From Eubacterium sp. An11 (GTDB lineage Bacteria; Bacillota; Clostridia; Lachnospirales; Lachnospiraceae), in NCBI RefSeq assembly GCF_002161065.1, contig NZ_NFLV01000005.1, positions 62,001 through 126,000 of the forward strand: 64,000 bases of DNA, read 5' to 3'. The notes beneath the pieces are model-generated. The model saw nothing but the letters and a program-made list of their open reading frames with translations. It ran no database searches and was not told the origin of the DNA. Positions 49,204 through 58,511 of the stretch are shown here, piece by piece (position 1 is the first letter of the stretch; every line of letters starts with the position of its first letter). A program made the translations under genes and the position numbers.

Positions 49204-49560
49204 ATGATGTATAAAATCGAAGCATATGTAAGAGAAGAAAAATTTGAAGATGTAAAAAAAGCTCTGGACGACCTCAACGTCAACGGTCTGACCGTATACC
49301 AGGTCATGGGCTGTGGTATCCAGAGAGGATATAAAGAAATCGTGCGAGGCATGGAAGTGGACATGCAGATGCAGCCGAAGGTTAAGTTCGAGATTGCCGT
49401 GTCATCGGAAGACTGGGCGGAAAAGACTGTGGACGCCATCCAGAAGGCCGCCTACACCGGTGAAGTCGGAGACGGAAAGATCTTCACTTATGAGATCCGC
49501 TCCGCATTAAAAATCCGTACAAAAGAAACCGGCTACGACGCCATTCAGGAATCAGAATAA
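49204..49560 (+). CDS. glnK: PII-type nitrogen regulator GlnK
   Basis: 118 aa from ATG 49204 (AAGGTGGGAAAG upstream). PII fold with T-loop GIQRGYKEIVRGMEVDMQMQPK: the position of the uridylylated Tyr51 is Val (IVRG), so regulation is likely by 2-oxoglutarate/ATP binding alone. C-terminal GDGKIFTYEIRSALKIRTKETG is typical. It should gate AmtB. Confidence 0.93.
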   Translation: MMYKIEAYVREEKFEDVKKALDDLNVNGLTVYQVMGCGIQRGYKEIVRGMEVDMQMQPKVKFEIAVSSEDWAEKTVDAIQKAAYTGEVGDGKIFTYEIRSALKIRTKETGYDAIQESE

Positions 49561-49570
49561 TAAATGTGAG

Positions 49571-49600
49571 GACGGGAGGCCGCAAAGCCTCCCGTTTTTT
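49571..49600 (+). terminator. Terminator after glnK
   Basis: GACGGGAGGC pairs with GCCTCCCGT and is followed by TTTTTT. Confidence 0.9.
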
Positions 49601-49699
49601 ATGTATGGAGATGACAGACAGACGCACATTCAGGACAGCGGTCCACCTTCCGGCAGTGATACACATTCCGGCGGTGACCGGCGCTTTCCACACCCGCCC

Positions 49700-49703
49700 C
49701 ACG
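49700..49703 (+). other. attR-like junction in cwlD
   Basis: ACCCGCCCCACGGCGG at the right boundary; the CAC codon here is in frame with the rest of CwlD (GGDDPGKVSASG). See the left junction. Confidence 0.7.
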
Positions 49704-50248
49704 GCGGGGATGACCCCGGAAAGGTCAGCGCCTCCGGAATCAAAGAAAAAGAAATCAATCTGGCGATCGCTCTCAAGTGCCGCACGGTTCTGGAACAAAA
49801 CGGCATCCGGGTGCTGATGACCCGGGAAACCGACTGCAGTCTGGAAGATTCCGGCGTCTCCAATAAAAAAGCCAGCGATTTAAGGAACCGGAAAGCTTCC
49901 ATCACAGGGGCAGCGCCAAACTGTGCGGTGAGCATCCATCAAAACAGCTTTCCGGACAGCTCCCAGCACGGTGCGCAGGTCTTTTATCAGGCAGGCAACG
50001 AAAACAGCCAGCGGCTGGCCTCTCTCATCCAGGCACAAACCGTATATCTGACCGGTGAGGAAAATAAGAGAGAAATCAAACCCAACTCTGATTACTACCT
50101 TCTCAGGGACAACGCAGTCCCCACGGTCATCGCCGAGGTCTGCTTTCTCTCTAATCCTTCCGAAGCCGAGATGATTACGGATGAAAATATGCAGGAAAAG
50201 GCTGCCTTCGCGATTGCAATGGGGATCATGCAGTACCTTTATTCCTGA
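49700..50248 (+). pseudogene. cwlD: cwlD, 3' part (split by an intervening element)
   Basis: From CAC at 49700 the frame encodes HGGDDPGKVSASGIKEKEINL, then MTRETDCSLEDSG, SIHQNSFPDS, YYLLRDNAVPTVIAEVCFLSN, and ends at 50248 (182 codons plus stop). It contains the second zinc-ligand Glu (KEKEINL), the third-ligand His (SIHQN) and the catalytic Glu (IAEVCFLSN). The frame is open back to an ATG at 49601, but that part is element sequence and lacks a ribosome site. Joined to the 5' part it gives a complete 233-aa CwlD. Confidence 0.9.
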
Positions 50249-50456
50249 TAATCTCCCTTCCCGCGGCGCTCTCCTGTCCGCCGGCGAAATCTTTCTACGG
50301 AGGACGGCGCTCCACGGGACGGCCTGATATCTGCTTCTGGTTCATGATTTCCGGCTTCACATATTATATTACTATATATATTATTGATTTACAATATATT
50401 TTGTGAATTCCTTGTGAAAACGTACTTATTTACAGATATGTGGGTGATTTTAACAC

Positions 50457-50485
50457 TTTACAGTTTTCAGAATAATGTTTATACT
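50457..50485 (+). promoter_or_regulatory. Promoter of mecA
   Basis: TTTACA, a 17-base spacer and TATACT, about 95 bases before mecA. The rest of the 330-base gap after cwlD is AT-rich with no gene. Confidence 0.75.
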
Positions 50486-50580
50486 ATACACACCACATAT
50501 TCTTGTCCTGTCATCCGGACGGGACAACAATCTCCATATACGATATCCTGATATGACTTTATCAAAAAGGAAGTGAATTC

Positions 50581-51426
50581 ATGAAATTAGAGAAATTAAA
50601 TGACAATCAGATACGATGTACATTAAATAAATCTGACTTAGATAAACGGGAACTGCGGCTCTCTGAGCTGGCTTACGGTTCCGCCAAGGCACGGGCTCTC
50701 TTCCGTGACATGATTCAGCAGGCCTCCATCGAACTGGGATTTGAGGCGGATAACATTCCGCTGATGATCGAAGCCATTCCGATTTCCAATGAGTGTCTGG
50801 TACTCGTTGTCACCAAAGTGGAAGACCCGGACGAACTGGATACCCGATTCTCCCGCTTCTCCACTCCTTTTGACGATGAGGATGCGGATGATGACTATTC
50901 TTCGGATGTGATCGACGCGGAGATTTCCGATGCCGATGCTTTCGATGAAGAACCTCTCTCCTTTGGCGACAGCCTGGAAGAGGATCTCACTTTCGACAGC
51001 TCTTCCGATAAGGACACCGGCAGGCAGGCAGCAGACGACGCCCTCGATCTGATCGCGCCGTTCACCCAGGCTATTGCCCAGGCTAAAAAAGAAGTTCTCA
51101 GGAAGAAGCAGGAAGCCTCCAAAAAGAAACACAATCTGCAGATTTATACGTTTTCCAGTCTGGACACCATCACACAGCTGAGCGCCTTCCTCACTCCGTT
51201 TTATACCGGAGGAAGCCGCCTGTACAAAGATGTTTCCGGCAAAACCTATTATCTGCTTTTAATGAAAGAGCAGTGTGAGCGCGAGATTTTCAAGAGAGCC
51301 TGCATTATCGCTTCCGATTACGGAACCTCCATGAATGCCTCCTACTCCACACTCTCATATTTCGATGAACATTTTCAGCCGGTGTTCCGGGAAAATGCAC
51401 TGGAGACATTGAATCAGCTCAATTAA
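50581..51426 (+). CDS. mecA: Adaptor protein MecA
   Basis: 281 aa. N-terminal MKLEKLNDNQIRCTLNKSDLDKRELRLSELAYG is the substrate-recognition domain; an acidic linker (DDEDADDDYSSD..) spans about 90-160, and the C-terminal LYKDVSGKTYYLLLM domain binds ClpC. It delivers proteins for ClpCP degradation. Confidence 0.93.
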   Translation: MKLEKLNDNQIRCTLNKSDLDKRELRLSELAYGSAKARALFRDMIQQASIELGFEADNIPLMIEAIPISNECLVLVVTKVEDPDELDTRFSRFSTPFDDEDADDDYSSDVIDAEISDADAFDEEPLSFGDSLEEDLTFDSSSDKDTGRQAADDALDLIAPFTQAIAQAKKEVLRKKQEASKKKHNLQIYTFSSLDTITQLSAFLTPFYTGGSRLYKDVSGKTYYLLLMKEQCEREIFKRACIIASDYGTSMNASYSTLSYFDEHFQPVFRENALETLNQLN

Positions 51427-51492
51427 ATACCGTTTTGAACGGATTTTTCTCAAAGAAATGTATTCTTTTCAGAAAGATTTTTCAGATACGTG

Positions 51493-51534
51493 GATGCACA
51501 GTCTTGTTTCAGACAGGGCTGTGCATGTTTTTTA
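51493..51534 (+). terminator. Terminator after mecA
   Basis: ATGCACAGTC/GGCTGTGCAT stem with a short loop, then GTTTTTT. Confidence 0.8.
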
Positions 51535-51540
51535 TGGGAA

Positions 51541-51575
51541 TTCCATAGGAATACAATCTCCTATGAAATAAAAAA
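51541..51575. repeat. Dispersed hairpin repeat, copy 2
   Basis: TTCCATAGGA pairs with TCCTATGAAA, followed by TAAAAAA. Matches the copy at 15923-15966 at most positions. The following 90 bases to the DUF1858 gene hold no other feature. Confidence 0.6.
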
Positions 51576-51666
51576 GCTGCCGTCCGGCGGGTACCGGCTA
51601 TACCGATTCCGCCTTCCTGCAGCGTCTCTCAGCTATTTCGCTGTTCTTTCCATGAAAGAAATCATA

Positions 51667-51882
51667 TTATTTATTTTTATTCGCCAGATAGTCATTAATG
51701 CGGACAAGCACCTGGTCTGCGTCCATGCCGTGAACCATGCATGCTTCTTCCAGACTCTCCATGGCGGAGGATGGGCATCCTACGCAGTGCATTCCTGCTG
51801 CCATTAAGATGGCGGCGATTCCCATATCCATCTGAAGCATTTCTCCGATCAATGTATCCTTTGTAACAACCTGAGCTGCCAT
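51667..51882 (-). CDS. DUF1858-like small redox protein
   Basis: 71 aa from the ATG at 51882 with AGGAGG upstream. Contains GMHCVGCPSSAMESLEEACMVHG, the CxGC-type motif of DUF1858/ScdA-N proteins, often linked to Fe-S or hybrid-cluster proteins. Function unknown; possible redox or metal role. Confidence 0.75.
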   Translation of the reverse strand: MAAQVVTKDTLIGEMLQMDMGIAAILMAAGMHCVGCPSSAMESLEEACMVHGMDADQVLVRINDYLANKNK

Positions 51883-52012
51883 ATCTATTCCTCCTGTTAT
51901 TGTTTGCAAATTCTGCTTGTTTATGGGGTACTTTACACAGTATAATACACCCGCCAGAAAAATTCAATAGGGCAGAAAAAATTCATAGATTTTTACTATG
52001 ATAATTCCGACA

Positions 52013-52774
52013 TCATCCGAATCTTCCGGTAATATAACTCTCGGTCCTCGGATCTTTCGGTCTGGCAAACAGCTCCTGCGTCTCCCCGTACTCAATCATC
52101 TCGCCCAGCAGGAAAAATGCCGTGCGGTCTGAGATTCTTGAGGCCTGCTGCATGTTGTGGGTGACGATCACAATGGTATAATCCTTTTTCAGATTCATGG
52201 CCAGCTCTTCGATCTTCGATGTGGAAATGGGATCCAGCGCCGAGGTGGGCTCATCCATCAGGATGACTTCCGGATTCACCGCCAGCGTTCTCGCAATACA
52301 GAGACGCTGCTGCTGCCCGCCGGACAGATCCAGCGCGCTTTTCTTCAGTCTGTCTTTCAGTTCATCCCAGATCGCCGCCTGGCGGAGGCTCCTCTCCACA
52401 ATATCGTCCAGCTGCGCTTTTTTCCGGATTCCAAATATCCTCGGCCCGTACGCCACATTATCATAGACGCTCTTTGGGAACGGATTGGGCTGCTGAAATA
52501 CCATTCCCACCTTATAGCGGAGTTCGATACCGTCCATGTCCCGGTAAATATCTTTTCCATCCATGTGAATGGCTCCGTCGATCTTTACATTATTTACAAA
52601 ATCATTCATCCGGTTCAACGTCTTCAAAAATGTGGATTTGCCGCAGCCGGACGGCCCGATCAGCGCCGTAATCTCATGTTCATATATTTTCATATTGACA
52701 TCTTTCAGGGCATGAAACGCTCCATAATGAAGATTAATGTCCCGGACGTCAAACTTTACATTTCCTTCGCTCAT
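52013..52774 (-). CDS. pstB: Phosphate ABC transporter ATPase
   Basis: 253 aa. Walker [10 protein letters not shown] near residue 40, signature [15 protein letters not shown], Walker [17 protein letters not shown] and HNMQQASR H-loop. It powers high-affinity phosphate import with PstA and PstC. Last gene of pstSCAB. Confidence 0.97.
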   Translation of the reverse strand: MSEGNVKFDVRDINLHYGAFHALKDVNMKIYEHEITALIGPSGCGKSTFLKTLNRMNDFVNNVKIDGAIHMDGKDIYRDMDGIELRYKVGMVFQQPNPFPKSVYDNVAYGPRIFGIRKKAQLDDIVERSLRQAAIWDELKDRLKKSALDLSGGQQQRLCIARTLAVNPEVILMDEPTSALDPISTSKIEELAMNLKKDYTIVIVTHNMQQASRISDRTAFFLLGEMIEYGETQELFARPKDPRTESYITGRFG

Positions 52775-52828
52775 TCTTCTGTCTCCTTTTCTCCCGGTAT
52801 TTGTTCTTCCATTTTCCAGCAGCCGCCA

Positions 52829-53707
52829 TCACACTTTTTCTCCGGCGTTGCGGACTTCAATCCGTCTGCTCCAGGCGTTGGCCGCCACGTTGAAGACGAG
52901 TACGAGAAGCAGCAGAATCGCCGCAGCCAGATCAGCCAGAGCCGGATCCTGCCCGTTAATCTGCAGGTTCCAGATCTGTGTGGACAGTGTTTCCGCCGGC
53001 CGCAGAAGATTCAGCGGACTGGTTGGTGAAGTGATATCCCAGTTTCCCCACCGGAGGGTGCTCCCCGATCCGGTCGTGTAAAGGAGCGCCGCTGCCTCTC
53101 CAAAGCCTCTTCCTGCCGCCAGGATCACTCCCGTCATGATCCTCGGAATACAGGCCGGAAGGACCACATGGAACACCGACTGCCATTTGGTCGCTCCCAG
53201 TCCCAGACTGCCCTGGAAATATCCCTCCGGCAGACCGCGGATGGCATCCTCTGTGGTGGTGGTCAACAGAGGGATGGTAAGGATTGACACTGACAGCGCT
53301 CCTGCCAGCAGGCTTTTTCCCATACCGATGAATACCAGGAAGACCAGATATCCGAACAGGCCCACCACGATGGACGGAAGCGAGGATAAAGTTTCAATAC
53401 AGATTCTTAAAAATTTAGTCAGAGGACCATCCTTGGCATAGACGGCCAGATAGATACCGGCGAAGACTCCCACCGGCACCGAACACAGCAGAGAAATGAA
53501 TACCAGGTAGATGGTGTTAAACAGCTGATTTCCGATGGTCCCCTGCCGCTCAAAACCGAACATCTCCGGCTTTGCCTCCAGAAATCCGCCGATGATGACT
53601 TTTCCCGCAAAGGCTGCCAGCAATACAAGAAAGAATACGGCAACCGCATAAAATACAACCGTCATAATCCGGTCTGTTCTTTTCGCCCATCTCATTCGTT
53701 CCTTCAT
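52829..53707 (-). CDS. pstA: Phosphate ABC transporter permease PstA
   Basis: 292 aa with six membrane helices; EAA loop around GLPEGYFQGSLGLGATKWQS. It starts 2 bases before pstC's stop region, with GGAGAG upstream. Confidence 0.95.
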   Translation of the reverse strand: MKERMRWAKRTDRIMTVVFYAVAVFFLVLLAAFAGKVIIGGFLEAKPEMFGFERQGTIGNQLFNTIYLVFISLLCSVPVGVFAGIYLAVYAKDGPLTKFLRICIETLSSLPSIVVGLFGYLVFLVFIGMGKSLLAGALSVSILTIPLLTTTTEDAIRGLPEGYFQGSLGLGATKWQSVFHVVLPACIPRIMTGVILAAGRGFGEAAALLYTTGSGSTLRWGNWDITSPTSPLNLLRPAETLSTQIWNLQINGQDPALADLAAAILLLLVLVFNVAANAWSRRIEVRNAGEKV

Positions 53708-53708
53708 C

Positions 53709-54620
53709 TTACTTCTCTCCTTTCCTGCCGCTTCCGGATAAACGATGGATCAATGTGATGCAGATCAGAGAGATCAAAAACAGCAGAAGCGCCATGGTCC
53801 ACAGGGCCGCTTTCAGTTCTCCTCCCTCCATGGCATTTCCCATCTGAGCCGCGATCTCAGTCGTTAATGTCTTTGTGGTGGAAAAAATACTGGTTGGAAG
53901 CGCCGTGGTCTGTCCGATGACCATGGCCACCGCCAGCGCCTCACCGAAAGCCCTGGCCAGTCCCAGGATCACTCCCGTTATAATGCCTGAGGATGCCGCC
54001 GGCACCATCACCCGCCAGATGGCCTGCCACCGGGTGGAGCCGAGTCCATAGGCGGCATTTCTGCATTCGTCCGGCACCGCAGCCATGGCATCGGCGGATA
54101 CACTGGTGATCGTAGGGAAGATCATGACCGCCAGCACCAGCCCGGCAGCAAGAACAGAATGTCCCACCTGCCGGTGAAATACCGTCTTGATGGCCGGGAC
54201 TAAAACAGTCAGTCCCACCCATCCGTATACCACGGACGGAATCCCGGCAAATATTTCCACAATAGGACGGTAAAATTTCTCACCGATCCCCGGCGCGATT
54301 TCTGTCATAAAGATTGCGGAACCCAGAGCAAAAGGGGTCGCAATGAGCAGAGCCAGACCGCAGGTTACCACGGAACCCACAATAAAAATCAGCGCTCCGG
54401 TCTGTCCGCCGCCTTCCGCGCTGTCCGCCGGATTCCACTGGGCAGAACCCAGGAACCCCCAGATGGTGTGTCCGAATTTGAGAAATGTATCGGAACCTTT
54501 ATAGATCAGAAATGCACCGATGATCATTGTCAGCGCGATGACAAAAAGTCCAAAGAAAATTGTAACGCCCCGCCATACATATTCTTTGTAAAACATCCCC
54601 TGCTTCTTCTTTTCAATCAT
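53709..54620 (-). CDS. pstC: Phosphate ABC transporter permease PstC
   Basis: 303 aa from the ATG at 54620 (AGGAGGAAAGG upstream). Six membrane helices; EAA region MAAVPDECRNAAYGLGSTRWQA. Partner of PstA. Confidence 0.95.
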   Translation of the reverse strand: MIEKKKQGMFYKEYVWRGVTIFFGLFVIALTMIIGAFLIYKGSDTFLKFGHTIWGFLGSAQWNPADSAEGGGQTGALIFIVGSVVTCGLALLIATPFALGSAIFMTEIAPGIGEKFYRPIVEIFAGIPSVVYGWVGLTVLVPAIKTVFHRQVGHSVLAAGLVLAVMIFPTITSVSADAMAAVPDECRNAAYGLGSTRWQAIWRVMVPAASSGIITGVILGLARAFGEALAVAMVIGQTTALPTSIFSTTKTLTTEIAAQMGNAMEGGELKAALWTMALLLFLISLICITLIHRLSGSGRKGEK

Positions 54621-54670
54621 ATGTATCCCCTTTCCTCCTGATTTTGCCACCCGGATGTCCTGTCCCGTCC

Positions 54671-54708
54671 AAAAGAGAAACGGGCTCATCGCTCGATAAG
54701 CCCGCTCC
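54671..54708 (-). terminator. Intra-operon terminator between pstS and pstC
   Basis: On the minus strand CGGGCTTATCGAGCGATGAGCCCG folds, followed by TTTCTCTTTT. A leaky terminator here would let PstS be made in excess of the permease, as is common for binding-protein genes. Confidence 0.65.
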
Positions 54709-54738
54709 CTTTGATATCCTTTTCCGGGATAATCATTT

Positions 54739-55671
54739 TTAATGTTCGGTTACTGTCATTTTAGAAGATACGCCATATCCCAGCTGTTCCATATTTGTGC
54801 CGTATTCATCAGACATGATGTATTTGATAAATGCATCGCAGACCTCATTAGGCTCGCCTTTTGTATACATATGCTCAAACGTCCATACCGGATAAGCACC
54901 TGAATATGTATTTTCCAGTGTCGGCTCTACACCATCGATGGAGACAGTGGATACACCCGGGTCACCAGTCAGATAAGACAGTGCCACATAACCGATAGCA
55001 CCTTTTGTATCTTTAACATTCTGAAGAAGTACTCCGGAATCATCCGTTTCCATAGATGCATTGGATGCCTCTTCATTTCCATCAAGGGCATATTTTTCAA
55101 AAGTTGCACGGGTTCCGGAAGAAGTCGGTCTTGTTACTAATACGATATCCTCATCTGGACCGCCCACATCTTTCCAGTTGGTGGTCTTTCCTGTAAAGAT
55201 GGAAATTAACTGATCTTTGCTCAGGTTTGTCACGCCGCCTTCTTTTACATCGTTGTTAACGATTGGCGCCATGGTGATAACACATACCTGATGATCCACC
55301 AGTTCGCCTGCCTGTGTGGCATCCAGTTTCTCATCCGCTGCTACGTCAGAGTTTCCGATATCAACTGTTCCCTCAGCTACCTGTTTTAAACCTTCACCTG
55401 AACCGCCGGCATCCACTGTGATCGCCACATCCGGGTACTGTTCACTGAAAGAGTTTGCTGCGTCATCTACAAGAGGTTTTAAAGCGGAAGAACCGGCTGC
55501 TGTGATAGTGCCGCTTAAATCCTGGTCTGCTGCGTTTCCTCCGGTTTCTGAGCTGGCTTCTGTGGTAGCGGCAGCCTGTGTCGATGTATCAGAGTTTCCG
55601 CTTCCACATCCTGCAAGAAGTCCTGAAGCCATAAATACTGCCATACAAATTGCCAACATCTGTTTCTTCAT
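54739..55671 (-). CDS. pstS: Phosphate-binding lipoprotein PstS
   Basis: 310 aa. LLAGC lipobox, then the PstS fold (LSGTITAAGSSALKPLV, AGGSGEGLKQVAEGTVDIGNSDV, TRPTSSGTRATFEKYAL). It captures phosphate outside the membrane and passes it to PstCA. The longest leader in the operon lies upstream. Confidence 0.96.
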   Translation of the reverse strand: MKKQMLAICMAVFMASGLLAGCGSGNSDTSTQAAATTEASSETGGNAADQDLSGTITAAGSSALKPLVDDAANSFSEQYPDVAITVDAGGSGEGLKQVAEGTVDIGNSDVAADEKLDATQAGELVDHQVCVITMAPIVNNDVKEGGVTNLSKDQLISIFTGKTTNWKDVGGPDEDIVLVTRPTSSGTRATFEKYALDGNEEASNASMETDDSGVLLQNVKDTKGAIGYVALSYLTGDPGVSTVSIDGVEPTLENTYSGAYPVWTFEHMYTKGEPNEVCDAFIKYIMSDEYGTNMEQLGYGVSSKMTVTEH

Positions 55672-55748
55672 TTGAATGATCCTCCTTTTGTCTTTCTTTG
55701 CTCAATAAAGTATTTAAATCTTTATTTGTTCTGAATTATAGAGCTCTC

Positions 55749-55840
55749 ATGTAAAAAACGACATCTCGGACCTGTAAAAATCAAGTAAAAAGTCAGATAA
55801 CTTTCTATTTTTATTATTACATATCTGTAAATAATGTAAT
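55749..55840 (-). promoter_or_regulatory. Pho-box-like repeats before pstS
   Basis: On the minus strand TTTTTAC and TTTTTACA repeat 11 bases apart (TTTTTACTTGATTTTTACAG, 55772-55791), with further TTTACA-type copies at 55749-55758 and 55825-55840. Direct repeats on an 11-base period resemble PhoP boxes (TTHACA-N5) and would explain phosphate regulation of pst. Confidence 0.5.
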
Positions 55841-55913
55841 AAAGTCAGAAAATATTGGCAATATATTCTTTATATAACACAATACACTTAAAGATGAAAA
55901 GTCAACCAGCCGC

Positions 55914-56387
55914 TTATTTTTCAATTTCTTTGATGAGGTTGATCATCTCAATGGCACTCAGCGCACAGTCATATCCTTTGTTTCCCGCTTTGGTTCCGGC
56001 CCGCTCGATGGCCTGCTCAATGTTCTCCGTGGTCACAATACCGAACAATACCGGAATGCCGGATTTCAGACCAACCTGAGCCACTCCCTTGGAAACTTCA
56101 TTGCATACATAATCATAATGGCTGGTTGCTCCGCGGATCACCGTTCCCAGCGCGATGACTGCGTCATATTTTCCGGACTGCGCCATCTTCTCACAGATCA
56201 GCGGGATTTCAAAGGCTCCCGGAACCCATGCCACGTCAATGTTCTCCTCTTTCATTCCGTGACGAACGAGGCCGTCAATGGCTCCGCTCAGAAGTTTGGA
56301 AACAATGAACTCGTTAAATCTCGCACACACGATACCTACTCTCTCTTCTCCGCCTACTACTTTTCCTTCAAATATTTTTACTCCCAT
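55914..56387 (-). CDS. ribH: 6,7-dimethyl-8-ribityllumazine synthase
   Basis: 157 aa. [42 protein letters not shown] and [21 protein letters not shown] are the active-site signatures. Joins 5-amino-6-ribitylaminouracil with dihydroxybutanone phosphate. Last gene of the riboflavin operon. Confidence 0.96.
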   Translation of the reverse strand: MGVKIFEGKVVGGEERVGIVCARFNEFIVSKLLSGAIDGLVRHGMKEENIDVAWVPGAFEIPLICEKMAQSGKYDAVIALGTVIRGATSHYDYVCNEVSKGVAQVGLKSGIPVLFGIVTTENIEQAIERAGTKAGNKGYDCALSAIEMINLIKEIEK

Positions 56388-56483
56388 GATTCATTCCTCC
56401 TGATATTTTTATGGTTATTCTTATGGTAATTTTCAAATGATTTCTCTTTTCACAAAAAGATCCTGAAGTTCTTTTCTGTTCTC

Positions 56484-57689
56484 TTAATATTTCGTGTAAT
56501 GCCCCATCTTTTCCTGTTTGGTTTTCAGGTAGAAAAAGTCATCCTCGTTGGCCTCGATGATGATCGGCACCCGCTCCACAATTTCGATGCCATATCCGGA
56601 CAATCCTACCACTTTGGCCGGATTGTTGGTCATCAGGCGCAATTTTTTGATTCCAAGATCCGCCAGAATCTGCGCGCCGATACCGTAATCCCGCAGATCT
56701 TCCGGAAATCCCAGAGCCAGGTTGGCTTCCACCGTATCCATGCCCTGATCCTGCAGCTCATAGGCTTTCAGCTTGTTAATGAGACCGATTCCCCGGCCTT
56801 CCTGGCGCATATAAAGCAGTACGCCCCGGCCTTCTTTTTCTATCATCCGCATGGCCGCCGCATACTGCTGACCGCAGTCACAGCGCCTTGATCCCAGGGC
56901 ATCGCCGGTGAGGCATTCCGAATGTACCCGGCACAATACCGGCTCACCGTCTGCCACATCTCCTTTTACAATGGCGACATGATGCTCGCCATTTAACTTA
57001 TTCACATAGCCGTAAATACGAAAATGTCCGTAATGGGTCGGAAAGTCTGCCTGTGCCTCGCAGCTTACAAAACTTTCCGTGCGGCGGCGGTACTGGATCA
57101 GATCCGCAATGGTAATGATTTTCAGATGATGCTCAGCCGCAAACTTCATGAGCGCAGGCACCCGCGCCACCGATCCTTCCTCATCGAGAATGCCGCAGCG
57201 CAGTCCCACCGGCCGCAGTCCCGCCATCACCGCCAGATCCACCGATGCTTCCGTAAATCCGGTCCGCTTCAAAACGCCTCCCTGCAGTGCCACCTTAGGC
57301 ACCATAGTTCCCGGCCTCTTAAAATTATCCGGGGCGGCGTTTTCCGCCGCAGCCGCCATCACTGTCCGGGAGCGGTCTGCCGCCGACACGCCATCGGTCA
57401 CATCGACGCTGTCAATGGTCACCGTGGATGTGGAACGGGACAGTTCCCGGTTCTCCCAGATCAATTCCTCCACGCCGATCTTTCTGGCCACATCCTCGGA
57501 AACCGGCATGGTCATCATACCTTTTCCGTAGGTGAGCATAAAGTTCACAGCTTCCGGCGCAGCAAACTGTCCGGCTATGATCAGGGCTCCGTCATTTTCC
57601 ACGTCGCCGTCGTCCACCACAATGATCATCTTCCCCTGTTTGAAATCTTCCAGGGCCTCCTCTATGGTATTGAATTGAAATGTATCCAT
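56484..57689 (-). CDS. ribBA: Bifunctional DHBP synthase / GTP cyclohydrolase II
   Basis: 401 aa. N-terminal RibB half ([21 protein letters not shown], with usual E of DDEDRENE-like loop shifted to DDGDVEND) and C-terminal RibA half with the zinc site [17 protein letters not shown] and RQEGRGIGL. The DDGDVEND sequence differs from the family DDEDRENEGD, so DHBP synthase activity may be altered; the RibA half is standard. Confidence 0.93.
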   Translation of the reverse strand: MDTFQFNTIEEALEDFKQGKMIIVVDDGDVENDGALIIAGQFAAPEAVNFMLTYGKGMMTMPVSEDVARKIGVEELIWENRELSRSTSTVTIDSVDVTDGVSAADRSRTVMAAAAENAAPDNFKRPGTMVPKVALQGGVLKRTGFTEASVDLAVMAGLRPVGLRCGILDEEGSVARVPALMKFAAEHHLKIITIADLIQYRRRTESFVSCEAQADFPTHYGHFRIYGYVNKLNGEHHVAIVKGDVADGEPVLCRVHSECLTGDALGSRRCDCGQQYAAAMRMIEKEGRGVLLYMRQEGRGIGLINKLKAYELQDQGMDTVEANLALGFPEDLRDYGIGAQILADLGIKKLRLMTNNPAKVVGLSGYGIEIVERVPIIIEANEDDFFYLKTKQEKMGHYTKY

Positions 57690-57782
57690 TTTGTCTGTCC
57701 TCCTTGTTGCTTATGTTTTTATTGTTTCTCTTATTGTCGTCTGTTTTTGTCTGTTCTGCGGTTTGCCCTTTCCCGCAGTTGA

Positions 57783-58433
57783 TCAGAATCCATGGCTTTT
57801 CAGGAAATCCATGGTAATACCTGACTGTGGTTTCTCCTTACTTTCCTCATACCGAAGGAGCTTTTCCACATATTTGCCAACCATATCTGTCTCCAGATTG
57901 ACCGTATCCCCCGGTTTTTTCTCCAGCAGCGTAGTGTTCGCTCCCGTGTGAGGGATCACTGAGACCGCAAAACTCTTATCGTCCACCCGCGCCACTGTAA
58001 GGCTGATGCCGTCGATGGCGATGGAACCTTTCTCCACAATATATTTCAGTACCGCCGGTGTCGTCCGGATCGTGATCCAGATGGCGTTATCGTCTTTTTC
58101 CATGGATGTGATCGTTCCCGGATCATCCACATGTCCCGCCACGATATGACCGCCGAAACGGCCGTCGGCCGCCATGGCTCTTTCCAGATTCACCCGGCTG
58201 CCGCTTTTGAGCGTTCCCAGATTAGTCCGGCGCAGGGTCTCATGCATGACATCCACGCTGTAACTGTTTTTGTCAAAGGAAGTCACCGTGAGACACACAC
58301 CGTTGGTGGCAATACTGTCTCCCACATGAATATCTTCCATCACTTTTTCTGCCTGAATAGTGATGACGGCCGACTGCGCACCCATTCTGATGCTTTTCAC
58401 CACGCCGACTTCCTCTATGATGCCTGTAAACAC
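57783..58433 (-). CDS. ribE: Riboflavin synthase alpha chain
   Basis: 216 aa starting at GTG 58433 (FTGIIEEVGVV) with AAAGGAG upstream. Duplicated lumazine-binding domains: NGVCLTV in the first and GISLTVARV in the second. Converts two lumazines to riboflavin. Confidence 0.95.
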   Translation of the reverse strand: MFTGIIEEVGVVKSIRMGAQSAVITIQAEKVMEDIHVGDSIATNGVCLTVTSFDKNSYSVDVMHETLRRTNLGTLKSGSRVNLERAMAADGRFGGHIVAGHVDDPGTITSMEKDDNAIWITIRTTPAVLKYIVEKGSIAIDGISLTVARVDDKSFAVSVIPHTGANTTLLEKKPGDTVNLETDMVGKYVEKLLRYEESKEKPQSGITMDFLKSHGF

Positions 58434-58511
58434 CGCTGTCCTCTCTCCTTTCTCCATGTGCTGCTTCAGCCATGTCACATTTCTCTGACTGCGTCATTTT
58501 TTCTGATGTAC

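Larger units (their letters stand above)
45747..49703 (+). mobile_element. Skin-like intervening element in cwlD
   Basis: About 3.96 kb separating the two halves of cwlD. Its contents, all on the cwlD strand, are a small ORF, an intact large serine recombinase, amtB and glnK, with no phage structural or conjugation genes. There are no terminal inverted repeats and no IS transposase. Short shared cores at the ends (CACG) fit serine-recombinase att sites. Removal of exactly one CACG copy leaves a 233-aa cwlD in frame, close to the 237 aa of Bacillus CwlD. The mobility and timing are inferred. Confidence 0.82.

Noticed and set aside
45747-49703. A transposon or IS insertion in cwlD
   Set aside because: No transposase and no terminal inverted repeats; the single intact recombinase and short core identity fit site-specific integration.
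49601-50248. An independent gene starting at ATG 49601
   Set aside because: No ribosome site, overlap with the glnK terminator, and codons before 49700 resemble no amidase; the real N-terminus is at 45590.
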